DNA from: Roseomonas sp.
GTDB lineage: Bacteria; Pseudomonadota; Alphaproteobacteria; Acetobacterales; Acetobacteraceae
Assembly (NCBI GenBank): GCA_020249505.1
Contig: JADCFN010000006.1
Coordinates: 1 to 64,000, forward strand
DNA: 64,000 nt
Direction: 5' to 3'
The notes beneath the pieces were generated by a model. That model saw nothing but the letters and a program-made list of their open reading frames with translations, did not search any database and had not been told where the DNA came from. Made by a program: the position numbers and the translations under genes. Each line of letters begins with the position of its first letter. Positions within the stretch are counted from its first letter, which is position 1. Below are positions 26,401 through 35,738 of this stretch, one piece after another.

Positions 26401-28077
26401 ATGGCCGAGAAATACACCGTCGCTGATCTGGTGGCGGAATTCCTGCCGCAGATTGGTGTTTCGACCGTCTTCGGCATTGTGTCCGTGCATAATATTCCGA
26501 TGCTGGATGCGATCGGCCAGCGCAATCGCCTGCGCTATGTCAAGGCGCGTGGAGAGATGGGCGGCGCGCATATGGCGGATGCCTATGCGCGCGTCACTGG
26601 CCATTTGGGGGTGATCTTCACCAGTACCGGCCCTGGCATGGCCAATGCCATCCCCGGCCTGGTGGAAGCGCGTTTTGCGGGAAGCCCCGTGCTGCATATC
26701 ACCGGCCAGACCGCCACGCGCTTTATTGATCGTGATGTTGGCACGGTGCATGATGTACCGGGCCAAACCCAGGCGCTCGCGGCGGTCTGCAAGGCAGCCT
26801 ATCGTGTGCGGAGCGCAGGAGAGGCTTTCGGCGTGCTGGTGCGCGCGGCGGCGGAAGCGCTCTCAGCGCCGCGCGGCCCGGTTTCTGTCGAAATCCCGAT
26901 TGATCTGCAACGCACGCCGATTCCTCGGCCCGCCGGCTTGGATGCGCTGGTGCTGCCGATCACCGCGCCCTTGCCGCCCAATCCGGTGGAATTGGATGAA
27001 GCGGTTGCCATCCTGTCCAAGGCCAAACGCCCCATGATTTGGCTTGGCAATGGCGCCAAGCAGGCAGGCGCTGAAGCGGCGCGCTTGATGGCGCTTGGCT
27101 TTGGTGCGGTGTCTTCCTGGAATGGTCGCGGCATCATCCCGGAAGATCACCCCATGACGCTCGGTGCGTTGCATGGCAATGGATCGCCGCGCGTGCAGGA
27201 ATTTTATGGCAGCGTGGATGCCATGTTGGTCGTGGGGTCGCGCCTGCGCGGGCATGAGACGATGGATTTCAACATGAAGCTGCCGCAAACGCTGATCCGC
27301 GTGGATGGCGATGCTGCAGCCAATGGGCGCGGCTATGCTTCGTCGCTTTTCCTGCATGGCGATGCGGGCTTGACCATGGCGGCACTTGCGGATCGGCTGG
27401 CGGGCAAGATGTCGGTTGACCCTGGCTTCGCCGCTGATTTCGCTGCGCTGAAATCGCGTGCTGGTCAGGAATATCGCGAAACGCTTGGCCCCTATCAGGG
27501 ATTTCCGGATGCGGTGCGCGCCGCGTTGCCACATGATGGGGTTTGGGTGCGCGACATCACCATTTCAAACTCCACCTGGGGCAATCGCATCTTCCCGATT
27601 TATGACCCGCGCAATGCAGTGCATCCGGTGGGTGCGGCGATTGGGCCTGGTCTGGCGCTAGGCATAGGTGCCGCACTTGGTGCAGGTGGGCGGAAGACCA
27701 TCACCATGGTGGGTGATGGTGGCTTCGCGCTCGGCATGAATGAGCTTTGGGCCGCGACGCAGGAAAAGGCCGAATTGGTCACCATGGTGATGAATGATCG
27801 CGGCTATGGCGTGATACGTCACATCCAAGACGCGCTCGCTGATGGGCGCTTGTTTGGCGATGATATTCTGAACCCCAATCTGGAAGGTTTGGCTGCCCTT
27901 GCCGGCATGCCGTATTTCCGCATCAGCAAGGCGGAAGACGTCACCGAAGTGCTGAAAAAGGCGCTCGCGGTTTCCGGCCCCGCCTTGGTAGAGGTTGACA
28001 TGATCGCCATCGGTCCCTTCCCGCCCTATGCACCCTTCAACACCATGGGCAAGCATGCGGAACGCGCGGCGCGCTGA
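26401..28077 (+). CDS. Thiamine diphosphate-dependent enzyme, acetolactate-synthase-like
   Basis: A 558-residue ThDP enzyme with the three-domain order of acetolactate synthase, benzoylformate decarboxylase and sulfoacetaldehyde acetyltransferase. The catalytic glutamate is in KARGEMGGAHMADAYARVTG, the central domain starts near residue 190, and the ThDP/Mg2+ motif is GDGGFALGMNELWAATQ to VMNDRGYG near residues 438-470. The quality of match to acetolactate synthase is ordinary, and no regulatory subunit gene is present, so a catabolic role such as decarboxylation or C-C lysis of a 2-keto acid is more likely than branched-chain amino-acid synthesis. It lies 25 bases after the BKACE gene, with a GGGAGG ribosome site, and its stop overlaps the next start by one base. 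Confidence 0.88.
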   Translation: MAEKYTVADLVAEFLPQIGVSTVFGIVSVHNIPMLDAIGQRNRLRYVKARGEMGGAHMADAYARVTGHLGVIFTSTGPGMANAIPGLVEARFAGSPVLHITGQTATRFIDRDVGTVHDVPGQTQALAAVCKAAYRVRSAGEAFGVLVRAAAEALSAPRGPVSVEIPIDLQRTPIPRPAGLDALVLPITAPLPPNPVELDEAVAILSKAKRPMIWLGNGAKQAGAEAARLMALGFGAVSSWNGRGIIPEDHPMTLGALHGNGSPRVQEFYGSVDAMLVVGSRLRGHETMDFNMKLPQTLIRVDGDAAANGRGYASSLFLHGDAGLTMAALADRLAGKMSVDPGFAADFAALKSRAGQEYRETLGPYQGFPDAVRAALPHDGVWVRDITISNSTWGNRIFPIYDPRNAVHPVGAAIGPGLALGIGAALGAGGRKTITMVGDGGFALGMNELWAATQEKAELVTMVMNDRGYGVIRHIQDALADGRLFGDDILNPNLEGLAALAGMPYFRISKAEDVTEVLKKALAVSGPALVEVDMIAIGPFPPYAPFNTMGKHAERAAR

Positions 28078-28826
28078 TGGCAATGAAGCAACCGCAGATC
28101 ATTTCCCATCGTGGCGGTGCCTATCTTTGGCCAGAGAATAGCCTGCTCGCTTTTCGCCAGAGCCTGACCTTGCCGGTCGAGGTTCTGGAATGCGATGTGC
28201 ATCCTTCTGCCGATGGCGTGCCCATGGTGCATCATGATGCCACGCTGGAACGCATGACGGATCTTGCAGGGCCTTTGGTGGCACGCAGCGCTGCCGAACT
28301 TGGCAAGGCGCGCTTTCGTGGCGCGCCGGGGGAGAGCATCCCAACACTCGCCGCACTCGCGCGGCTGGTGGCACCTAGCGACAAGCTGCTGCGGGTGGAG
28401 GTGAAGGGTGATCGCGACCACAAACCCTATCCTGGCTTCTTGCCGCGCGTGCTTGGCGTGTTGGAAGCGGAAGGCATGCTAACGCGCAGCATCATCATTG
28501 CCTTTCATGGCGGCACGGCAGCGGCAGCAGCGCAGGAAAAGCGCCTGGCCGGCGCGATTTGGCTGGTGAATAGCCCCATCCTGGCAAGCTTGGGGCCGGC
28601 TGCCTGCATGGCCGCAGCACGCGCACTTGGCGTGACCGGGTGCGAATGTTCCATGGGCGATGTGACGCCCGCCTTCATCGCGGCAGCGCGCAAGGCGGGC
28701 CTTACCACCGGTGTCTGGGCGGCGAATCATCGCGCAGAAATCGAACAGGCGCTTGATCTCGGCATGGATGCTTTTGCCACTGATGATCCGCCACTGGCGA
28801 TTGAACTCCGCAAGGCGCGCGGCTGA
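28077..28826 (+). CDS. Glycerophosphodiester phosphodiesterase family protein
   Basis: A 249-residue GDPD/UgpQ-like TIM-barrel enzyme. Catalytic histidines are in IISHRGGAYLWPENS and MVHHDATLERM, and the metal-binding ECDVHPS segment is present, as in enzymes that hydrolyse glycerophosphodiesters to glycerol-3-phosphate and an alcohol. There is no signal peptide, so it is cytoplasmic. It is encoded between a ThDP enzyme and an enolase-superfamily enzyme with one-base overlaps (TGATG) on both sides, an unusual setting for a lipid phosphodiesterase. It may act on an alkylated phosphodiester in the pathway. An ATG two codons downstream is an alternative start. Confidence 0.9.
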   Translation: MAMKQPQIISHRGGAYLWPENSLLAFRQSLTLPVEVLECDVHPSADGVPMVHHDATLERMTDLAGPLVARSAAELGKARFRGAPGESIPTLAALARLVAPSDKLLRVEVKGDRDHKPYPGFLPRVLGVLEAEGMLTRSIIIAFHGGTAAAAAQEKRLAGAIWLVNSPILASLGPAACMAAARALGVTGCECSMGDVTPAFIAAARKAGLTTGVWAANHRAEIEQALDLGMDAFATDDPPLAIELRKARG

Positions 28827-29977
28827 TGCGCATTGCCGCGCTTGATTTTGTCGGTGTGAATGTCACGCCCAAGACCAATTGGTGCTTTGCGTTGCTGCGC
28901 CTGGAAGATGGCCGGTCTGGCATTGGCGAGATCACGCTTTCGGATCATGAGGCTTTGCTGGCAGCCGAGGTGGCGCGTGTATCGGCAGCGCTGAAGGGCC
29001 AGGATGCCAGCACGCGCAATCGGCTCGCACGGCTTTTGCCGCACGCGCCGGCGGGCTTGGTTGCGCATACGGTGATTTCCGGACTGGAACAGGCGCTGTG
29101 GGATGTGGCAGGGCAGGAAGCAGGCCAGCCCATCCACGCCATGCTCGGCGGCGCCTTGCGCGATGCTGTGCCGCTTTATGCCAATATCAATCGTGGTGCC
29201 GCGCCTCGCACCCCCGCAGGTTTTGCCGATGCCGCCAAGCGCGCAGTCGCTGCCGGGTTTCGCGCCGTGAAACTCGCACCTTTTGAGCCCATGGTCTGGG
29301 AAGATGCCGCGAACCCCACGCAACGTGCGGCCTATGCCGAAGGTCTCGCGCGCATCGCCGCGGTGCGGGATGCGGTGGGCAGCGCGATTGATGTGATGGT
29401 GGATGCGCATTGGCGCTTTTCACCCGGTGGCGCGGCAGCGCTGATCCGTGATGTCGCGCCCTTCAACCTGTTCTGGTTGGAATGCCCGGTGGCAGAGGCA
29501 AATCACGCCGCCATCCTACGGTTACGCGGCATGGCGAATGATCGCGGCATGCGCCTCGCGGGCGCTGAAACGCTTGCCGGGCTCGGCGCCTATCGCCGCA
29601 TCATCGAAGCCGGCTGCTATGATGTGCTGATGCCGGACATCAAATATGCCGGCGGGCATGAGGAAATTCGCCGTATCGCCGCGCTTGCCCATAGCGCGGG
29701 AATTGAGATTGCGCCGCATAACCCAACAGGCCCGATCTGCCATGCGCATTCCGTGCATCTTTGCGCGACTTTGCCCAATCTTTTGCCGCTGGAAGTGCAA
29801 TTCGGCGAAACGGAGCGTTTCTTTACCATGATCACCGGCCATGATTTGCGCTTTCAGCAAGGCAGCGCCAACCTGCCCCAAGCGCCCGGGCTGGGTGTGC
29901 AATTGGATGAAGCCGGCGCACGGCTTTCACCCTGGCAGCCCATGGCGCAGCCCTGGCTGGACCCGAGGCTCGGCTGA
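28826..29977 (+). CDS. Mandelate racemase/muconate lactonizing enzyme family protein
   Basis: A 383-residue enolase-superfamily enzyme that abstracts a proton alpha to a carboxylate and stabilises the enolate with Mg2+. The metal ligands are the aspartate in VDAHWRF, the glutamate in WLECPVAE and the glutamate in AGAETLAG. The general base dyad of the mandelate-racemase type is suggested by aspartate in MPDIKYAGG and histidine in APHNPTGPICH. A lysine in FRAVKLAPFEP lies at the position of the KxK base. These features suit a sugar-acid dehydratase or racemase of the MR subgroup. It overlaps both neighbours by one base. Exact substrate is unknown. Confidence 0.9.
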   Translation: MRIAALDFVGVNVTPKTNWCFALLRLEDGRSGIGEITLSDHEALLAAEVARVSAALKGQDASTRNRLARLLPHAPAGLVAHTVISGLEQALWDVAGQEAGQPIHAMLGGALRDAVPLYANINRGAAPRTPAGFADAAKRAVAAGFRAVKLAPFEPMVWEDAANPTQRAAYAEGLARIAAVRDAVGSAIDVMVDAHWRFSPGGAAALIRDVAPFNLFWLECPVAEANHAAILRLRGMANDRGMRLAGAETLAGLGAYRRIIEAGCYDVLMPDIKYAGGHEEIRRIAALAHSAGIEIAPHNPTGPICHAHSVHLCATLPNLLPLEVQFGETERFFTMITGHDLRFQQGSANLPQAPGLGVQLDEAGARLSPWQPMAQPWLDPRLG

Positions 29978-30882
29978 TGCCGCTTTGGGTTGCCGCCACC
30001 GTTACCGCCGCGCTGTTTCAAACCTGGCGCACCGCCTTGCAGCAAAGGCTGCGCGGGCAGCTTTCCGTCAATGCCGCTGCTGTGGTGCGCTATCTTTACG
30101 GCGTGCCGGTCGGCATGGTGTTGGTCGGGCTCTATCTGCTGATCTTTGGCGGTGCGCTATCTGCGCCGACACCGATGTTTTTCCTCTATGCCGCACTCGG
30201 CGGGCTTGGGCAGATCATTGGCACCAATCTTTTGATCATGTCCTTCGCGCATCGCGGTTTTGCCGTTGGCACCGCCTACGCCAAGACGGAAGCGGTGCAG
30301 GCGGCCTTTCTTGCGCTTTTGCTGCTGGGTGAGAATTTCGCGCCACTCGCCTGGGCGGGTATAGCCGTTTCAGTGGGCGGTACGCTTTATCTTTCACTCG
30401 CTGGCCGCGTTGGCTCGCTTGGCGAAATCCTGCGCGCGACAGTGCAGCCTGCCGCACTTTGTGGCCTTGGCGCCGGCTTTGCCTTCGCGCTTTGTGCGCT
30501 CGCCATTCGTGCGGCGACGCAGGAATTGCAGGGGCCGGATGTGGTGCTGCGCGCGCTGGAAACCCTGGTGGTGATCAATGTCATGCAGACCATCATGCAG
30601 GGTGGCTGGCTGGTGTTGCGCGAACGCGAGAGCATCCGCGCGGTTTTCTCCACCTGGCGATCTTCCGCGCAGGTGGGCGCACTTTCGGCTTGTGGCTCCG
30701 CGTGCTGGTTCACGGGCTTTGCACTCGCCCCGGTTGCGCTGGTGCGCGCGGTCGGTCAGGTAGAGATTCTGTTCACGCTGCTCTTCAGCAAATTCTTCCT
30801 GAAGGAGAAGATGAAGCGCAGCGACATCATCGGTGCACTTGCCGTGGTGGCCGGCGTGGTGCTGGTGCTGATCGGGCGATGA
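29977..30882 (+). CDS. EamA/DMT-family transporter
   Basis: A 301-residue integral-membrane protein with two EamA-like halves, about ten hydrophobic segments, of the drug/metabolite transporter superfamily. The segments start with LWVAATVTAALFQTWRTALQ and end with IIGALAVVAGVVLVLIGR. Members export amino acids and metabolites or import small solutes. As the last gene of the five-gene run beginning at the BKACE gene, with a one-base overlap to the enolase-superfamily gene, it probably moves the substrate or a product of that pathway. A charged stretch (KEKMKRSD) before the last helix is usual for the family. Confidence 0.9.
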   Translation: MPLWVAATVTAALFQTWRTALQQRLRGQLSVNAAAVVRYLYGVPVGMVLVGLYLLIFGGALSAPTPMFFLYAALGGLGQIIGTNLLIMSFAHRGFAVGTAYAKTEAVQAAFLALLLLGENFAPLAWAGIAVSVGGTLYLSLAGRVGSLGEILRATVQPAALCGLGAGFAFALCALAIRAATQELQGPDVVLRALETLVVINVMQTIMQGGWLVLRERESIRAVFSTWRSSAQVGALSACGSACWFTGFALAPVALVRAVGQVEILFTLLFSKFFLKEKMKRSDIIGALAVVAGVVLVLIGR

Positions 30883-31902
30883 TTACGCCGTGAACATCGC
30901 CTGAATTGCCGCCTGATCCACTGCGGTTATGCTGGATGGCTGCCATTGCGGCTTGTGGTCCTTATCCACCAGCAGCGCGCGTACGCCCTCACGGAAATCC
31001 GGATGATCATTCACCACCACGCGCGTCAGCGCCAATTCCATCGCGAGGCATCCGGCCAGATCGCGCTTCGCGCCACGGGTCAGCAATTCATGGGTCACAA
31101 ACAGCGATGTGGGTGAGGCATGATGCAAAATGCCAAGCTGTTCGCGCGCCCAATCTGTCCCTTCCGCTTCTAGCGCGGCCAAAATCGCCGGGATGGACCC
31201 TGCCCCGAAGCAGCGATCAATCGAAGCGCGATGCGGCGCGAAGCTCGGCGCGGGCGCTGCTTCGCAAAACTGCGCTAACGCGCCGATATCGCCCGCCACC
31301 AGCGCAGCACGCAACGCCGGCAATGCTTCTCTCGTTGTGAAATGCGTGGCGAGGCCAGCATGCACCGCATCCGCGCCATTCAAGCGCGCACCGGTCAGCG
31401 CCAGCCACATGCCAAGCGCACCAGGCAGGCGCGGCAGCACGAAGGAAGTGCCGACATCCGGGAATAGCGCAATCGCGGTTTCCGGCATGGCGAACATGGC
31501 GTGGTTGGTGACGATGCGATGCGACCCATGCACCGAAACGCCGATGCCGCCGCCCATGCAAACACCATCAATCAGGCTGACCCAGGGCTTGCCGAAATCA
31601 GCAATGCCCGCATTCACGGCATATTCTTCCGAGAAAAACGCCTCCACCGCCGCGCGATCACCCGCCACCGCCGAAGCACGCACGGCGCGCACATCGCCAC
31701 CCGCGCAAAAGGCACGCCCGCCGGCACCTTCCAGCAGCACAAGCTTCACCGCCGGATCGTGGCGCCAATCACGAATGGCGGCGGCGAAGCCCCTGATCAT
31801 CTCCTGATTGAGCGCATTCAGTGCCTTTGGCCGGTTCATCAGAATTACGCCGGCCGCACCTTCGCGTGTGGCAGTCAGGCTGGATTCGGGGGCTTCGCTC
31901 AT
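30883..31902 (-). CDS. 3-hydroxyisobutyryl-CoA hydrolase / enoyl-CoA hydratase family protein
   Basis: A 339-residue crotonase-fold protein. The length, the block AFCAGGDVRAV, the oxyanion-hole segment DGVCMGGGIGVSVHGSHRIV and the catalytic MPETAIALFPDVGTSFVLPR match the ECH_2 subgroup, whose characterised members hydrolyse 3-hydroxyisobutyryl-CoA in valine breakdown. The start is ATG 31902; a GTG at 31914 overlaps the upstream tctC stop codon as GTGA and would add four residues. The gene converges tail to tail with the DMT transporter (stop codons adjacent) and follows a TctC gene. It is likely part of branched-chain amino-acid catabolism, though no other genes of that pathway are close. Confidence 0.88.
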   Translation of the reverse strand: MSEAPESSLTATREGAAGVILMNRPKALNALNQEMIRGFAAAIRDWRHDPAVKLVLLEGAGGRAFCAGGDVRAVRASAVAGDRAAVEAFFSEEYAVNAGIADFGKPWVSLIDGVCMGGGIGVSVHGSHRIVTNHAMFAMPETAIALFPDVGTSFVLPRLPGALGMWLALTGARLNGADAVHAGLATHFTTREALPALRAALVAGDIGALAQFCEAAPAPSFAPHRASIDRCFGAGSIPAILAALEAEGTDWAREQLGILHHASPTSLFVTHELLTRGAKRDLAGCLAMELALTRVVVNDHPDFREGVRALLVDKDHKPQWQPSSITAVDQAAIQAMFTA

Positions 31903-31910
31903 CGGTATTC

Positions 31911-32888
31911 TCACTCCGGCTTCAACTGCACGCTCGCCACCAGGTCGCGGATTTTCGCGGCCTGGGCGCGCACCATGGCGCCGAAGCTTTCGGAATCAGA
32001 CCCCACGGCTTCGGCCCCCACCTCATCACAGCGACGGATGAAATCAGGCTGCGCCGCCGCGGCGGCGATTTCGCGTTGCAGCCGCGCCATAATCGGCGCC
32101 GGCGTGCGCGCCGGGGCGAAGAAGCCGTTCCAGCCATCCAATTCCAAGGACGCAAAACCCTGTTCGCGCACCGTCGGCACATCGGGCAGAATCTTGGCGC
32201 GCTTGGAAGCCGTGGTGGCAAGCCCCTTCAGCGCCCCGGCCCGCACATGGCCGAAGCAGGTGGAAATCTGATCCCCGCCGAATTGCACACGCCCCGCAAT
32301 CAATTCCTGGATCATCGGCGCTGCACCACGGAAGGGCACATGTTCCATGGCAATGCCGGCGTCGCGCTTCAGCACTTCGCCAACCATATTCATGAAGGAA
32401 CCGGGCCCGGTAGAGCCGTAGAAGGGCGGCGATGATTGCGCCTTGGCCCAACCAATAAAGCCCTGCAAATCAGTGACTGGCACGGTGGGATTGGCCAGGA
32501 TCACCAGCGGCACATTGGCGCCGAGCGATAGCGGCGCGAAATCCCGTTCAATGTCATGCGGCGGACGCCCCGCCAGCGTCATGGCCGCTGTGGTGGTCGG
32601 GAAGGTGATGTTGTGCATCAACAGCGTATAGCCATCGGGCGCCGCCTTCGCGACAACATCAGCGCCGATCGAACCACCGCCACCGCCGCGATTTTCCACC
32701 ACCACAGATTGACCCATTGTTTCGGTCATACGCTGCGCGAAAAGCCGCGCGAGCAAATCCGTGGTGCCGCCGGCGGGAAAGGGCACAATGATACGAATGG
32801 GCCGCGTTGGAAAATCCTGCGCGCGGAGCGTGGCCGGCGCCGCCAGAACAGCGCCCGCCATCAAGACATCACGACGATTTAGTTTCAT
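31911..32888 (-). CDS. Bug/TctC family periplasmic binding protein
   Basis: A 325-residue tripartite tricarboxylate transporter receptor (Bug) protein. The N-terminal MKLNRRDVLMAGAVLAAPAT followed by LRAQ is a signal peptide (with a Tat-like RR), and the mature part opens with FPTRPIRIIVPFPAGGTTDL, the family hallmark, then VENRGGGGGSIGADVVAKA. Such proteins bind carboxylates for TctAB membrane partners, but no tctA or tctB is present here. The start is ATG 32888 with AAGGAA upstream; the open frame up to 32993 is an artefact. It precedes the hydrolase gene by eight bases and may be co-transcribed with it. Confidence 0.92.
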   Translation of the reverse strand: MKLNRRDVLMAGAVLAAPATLRAQDFPTRPIRIIVPFPAGGTTDLLARLFAQRMTETMGQSVVVENRGGGGGSIGADVVAKAAPDGYTLLMHNITFPTTTAAMTLAGRPPHDIERDFAPLSLGANVPLVILANPTVPVTDLQGFIGWAKAQSSPPFYGSTGPGSFMNMVGEVLKRDAGIAMEHVPFRGAAPMIQELIAGRVQFGGDQISTCFGHVRAGALKGLATTASKRAKILPDVPTVREQGFASLELDGWNGFFAPARTPAPIMARLQREIAAAAAQPDFIRRCDEVGAEAVGSDSESFGAMVRAQAAKIRDLVASVQLKPE

Positions 32889-32946
32889 CCCCGGTTCCTT
32901 CCCTTGTTCAAGTTGAAGGAACCGTAACCCGAAGTGGCGCCTTGCC

Positions 32947-34359
32947 TCAATGCCCCGCATTGGCGCCGGAGAAATCCGGCACCGCCAAGCCACTGGCCGT
33001 GATCTGATGCGCCAGATCGGCCTTCAGCCGTTCAAGCCCGGCCTCGCTTGAAGCCTCAACGCGCGCCACCAGCACGGCCTGGGTATTGGAAGCGCGCAGC
33101 AGCCACCAGCCATCATCGGTCAGCACACGCACACCATCCACATCCTGCACCTCGGCGCCCGCGGCGGCGAGCCGTTCCTTCACTTCGCGCACCACTTCAA
33201 ACTTACGCGCTTCCGTGCAATCAAAACGAAGCTCCGGCGTATTGATCACCTGCGGCAGCGCGGCGCGTAGTGCCGAAAGCGGGCCGGCAAGCCTGGCCAC
33301 AATGCCAAGCAGCCGCACGGCGGAATAAGGCGCATCATCAAAGCCGTACCATTTATCGGCAAAGAAGATGTGGCCCGACATTTCACCGGCCAGTGGGCTG
33401 CCGGTCTCGGCCATTTTCGCCTTGATCAACGAATGCCCGGTTTTCCACATCAAGGGCTTCCCGCCCGCCTTGGCAATCTCATCGAACAGCACCTGCGATG
33501 CCTTCACATCCGCGATGATGGTCGCCCCGGGCTTGGCTTTCAGCACATCACGCGCCAGCACGATCATCAATTGATCACCAAACAGCACATGGCCTTCATT
33601 ATCAACAATACCGATGCGGTCGCCGTCACCATCAAAGGCAATACCAAGATCAGCGCCTTCACGCGCCACGGCGCCAATCAATTGCTCGAGATTCTTGGGC
33701 ACGGTCGGGTCGGGGTGATGGTTCGGGAAGCGCCCATCCACCTCGGCATTGATCACCATGTGATGCCCCGGCAGCCGCGCGGCCAGCGCCTTCGTGATTG
33801 GCCCGGCTGAGCCATTGCCCGGATCCCACACCACCTTCAGCGCGCGGTCCCCGCCATCCCAATCCTGCAATACCCGGTCGGCATAGCGCGTTGCGATATC
33901 CACGGCGCGGTCGCTGCCGGCGGCTTCCGGCACCACATCGCCCGCCGCCGCCATGCGGCCAATTTGTTGAATTTGCGCACCATAGAAGGGCTTCTTGCCG
34001 ATCATCATCTTAAAGCCGTTATAGTCGGGCGGGTTATGGCTGCCGGTGACCATCGCCGCGCCATCGGCTTCCAAGGCATAGGCCGCGTAATAGAGCATCG
34101 GTGTCGCGCAAAGCCCAATGCGTACCACTTCCAAGCCGCAGGCGCGCAGGCCCGCCACAAGCTGCGCTTCCATCTCCGGAGAATGGAGCCGGCCATCATA
34201 CCCAACGGCCACACGCTTGCCGCCGCCACGGCTGACCACGCTGCCAAAGCAGCGGCCAATGGCGTAGGCGTCTTCCGGGTTCAAGGTTTTCCCGACAATG
34301 CCGCGAATATCATATTCGCGGAGCACGGTTGGGTCGAAGCGATGATTGAATTCGGTCAT
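32947..34359 (-). CDS. Phosphomannomutase/phosphoglucomutase
   Basis: A 470-residue alpha-D-phosphohexomutase, the AlgC/ManB type, that interconverts hexose-1- and 6-phosphates for sugar-nucleotide synthesis. The phosphoserine loop is [15 protein letters not shown] near residue 105, the metal loop FDGDGDRIG near 245, the sugar-specificity loop [19 protein letters not shown] near 325 and the phosphate-binding loop [10 protein letters not shown] near 427. A bacterium with this and glmM has two separate mutases: this one for mannose or glucose phosphates, glmM for glucosamine phosphate. It is the last gene of the lysS-mprF-ugd unit, 11 bases after ugd, and would supply precursors of exopolysaccharide or lipopolysaccharide. 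Confidence 0.93.
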   Translation of the reverse strand: MTEFNHRFDPTVLREYDIRGIVGKTLNPEDAYAIGRCFGSVVSRGGGKRVAVGYDGRLHSPEMEAQLVAGLRACGLEVVRIGLCATPMLYYAAYALEADGAAMVTGSHNPPDYNGFKMMIGKKPFYGAQIQQIGRMAAAGDVVPEAAGSDRAVDIATRYADRVLQDWDGGDRALKVVWDPGNGSAGPITKALAARLPGHHMVINAEVDGRFPNHHPDPTVPKNLEQLIGAVAREGADLGIAFDGDGDRIGIVDNEGHVLFGDQLMIVLARDVLKAKPGATIIADVKASQVLFDEIAKAGGKPLMWKTGHSLIKAKMAETGSPLAGEMSGHIFFADKWYGFDDAPYSAVRLLGIVARLAGPLSALRAALPQVINTPELRFDCTEARKFEVVREVKERLAAAGAEVQDVDGVRVLTDDGWWLLRASNTQAVLVARVEASSEAGLERLKADLAHQITASGLAVPDFSGANAGH

Positions 34360-34370
34360 GATGAAATCTC

Positions 34371-35675
34371 TCAGGGTCGGCCAATGGATGAATAGGTGAA
34401 GCCGGCAGCGCGCATCGCCGCAGGCTCCCAGATATTGCGAAGATCGAGCACAATACTGCCCTTCATGGCAGATTTCAGGCGATCCGGCGCGAGCGCCCGA
34501 AATTCATTCCATTCCGTCAGCACCACCAACGCATCCGCCCCCGCCGCCGCATCCAGCGGGCTTTCGGCATAATGCACGGCCTGCGGTAGCACTTGGCGCG
34601 CATGGCCGGGCTGCGGGTCAAAGGCGCGCAACGCCACCCCCGCCGCCGCCAGCTTGGGCAGGATGACAAGGGATGGCGCATCGCGCATATCATCGGTTTC
34701 CGGCTTGAAGGTCAGGCCGAGTACCGCAACCGTCTTCCCCGCCGGGTTCGGGCCAAGGGCTGCCAGGATGCGATCCGCCATCTGCGCCTTGCGCGCCTCA
34801 TTCACCGCAATGGTCGCTTCCACCAGCTTGAGCGGCGCACCGGCATCCTGCGCGGTATGCGCCAAAGCAAGCGTATCCTTGGGGAAGCAGGAACCGCCAA
34901 AGCCCGGACCGGGATGGAGGAATTTGCGCCCGATCCGCCCATCCAACCCCATCCCGCGCGCCACATCATGCACATCGGCGCCGACCCTTTCACACAGATC
35001 AGCGATCTCATTGATGAAGGTGATCTTGGTCGCCAGGAAGGCATTGGCGGCGTATTTGATCAGCTCCGCCGTTTCAAGGCTGGTCGCCAAAACTGGCGTT
35101 TCAATCAGATAAAGCGGGCGATAGAGCCGTTTTAGTACCGCCAAACCCTGCTCATCCTCGGTGCCGATCACCACGCGATCCGGGCGCATGAAATCCCCAA
35201 TCGCGCTACCTTCGCGGAGAAACTCAGGGTTGGAAGCAACGCTGATGGCAAGCTCGGGCCGCACGCGGCGCACAATGGCGCGCACTTCGCGCCCGGTGCC
35301 GACCGGCACGGTGGATTTCGTCACCAGCACCAAGGGGCCGGTCGCGGCGCGCGCCACTTCCTCAGCGGCGGCATAAACATAGGAAAGATCGGCATGGCCA
35401 TCGCCGCGCCGCGTTGGCGTGCCGACTGCCAGGAAGACCGCATCCGCCCCTGCAATGGCGGTTTTCAGATCGGTTGTGAAGCCAAGCCGGCCCGCTTCGA
35501 CATTTTCGGCGACAAGCTTATCAAGCCCCGGCTCATAGATCGGCATGCGCCCTTCATGCAGCGCGGCGATCTTGGCGGGGTCGACATCCATTACGGTCAC
35601 ATCCACGCCGAATTCCGCGAAGCAGGCGCCGGATACCAGGCCGACATAGCCGGCGCCGATCATGGCGATGCGCAT
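34371..35675 (-). CDS. ugd: UDP-glucose 6-dehydrogenase
   Basis: A 434-residue UDP-glucose/GDP-mannose dehydrogenase. The NAD-binding motif [16 protein letters not shown] is at the N-terminus, the catalytic cysteine is in [16 protein letters not shown] near residue 260 and the C-terminal substrate domain has [17 protein letters not shown]. It oxidises UDP-glucose to UDP-glucuronate, the precursor of acidic polysaccharides and aminoarabinose. The start ATG 35675 has AAGGAG seven bases upstream; the ORF extension to 35708 has no such site. It lies 63 bases after mprF and 11 bases before the phosphohexomutase, consistent with a shared envelope-building role. Confidence 0.95.
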   Translation of the reverse strand: MRIAMIGAGYVGLVSGACFAEFGVDVTVMDVDPAKIAALHEGRMPIYEPGLDKLVAENVEAGRLGFTTDLKTAIAGADAVFLAVGTPTRRGDGHADLSYVYAAAEEVARAATGPLVLVTKSTVPVGTGREVRAIVRRVRPELAISVASNPEFLREGSAIGDFMRPDRVVIGTEDEQGLAVLKRLYRPLYLIETPVLATSLETAELIKYAANAFLATKITFINEIADLCERVGADVHDVARGMGLDGRIGRKFLHPGPGFGGSCFPKDTLALAHTAQDAGAPLKLVEATIAVNEARKAQMADRILAALGPNPAGKTVAVLGLTFKPETDDMRDAPSLVILPKLAAAGVALRAFDPQPGHARQVLPQAVHYAESPLDAAAGADALVVLTEWNEFRALAPDRLKSAMKGSIVLDLRNIWEPAAMRAAGFTYSSIGRP

Positions 35676-35738
35676 GGTCTTCTCCTTAACTCTGAGGCGC
35701 GCCTGCAATGGCGCGGCAAGACATGGCTGGCAAGGGGT

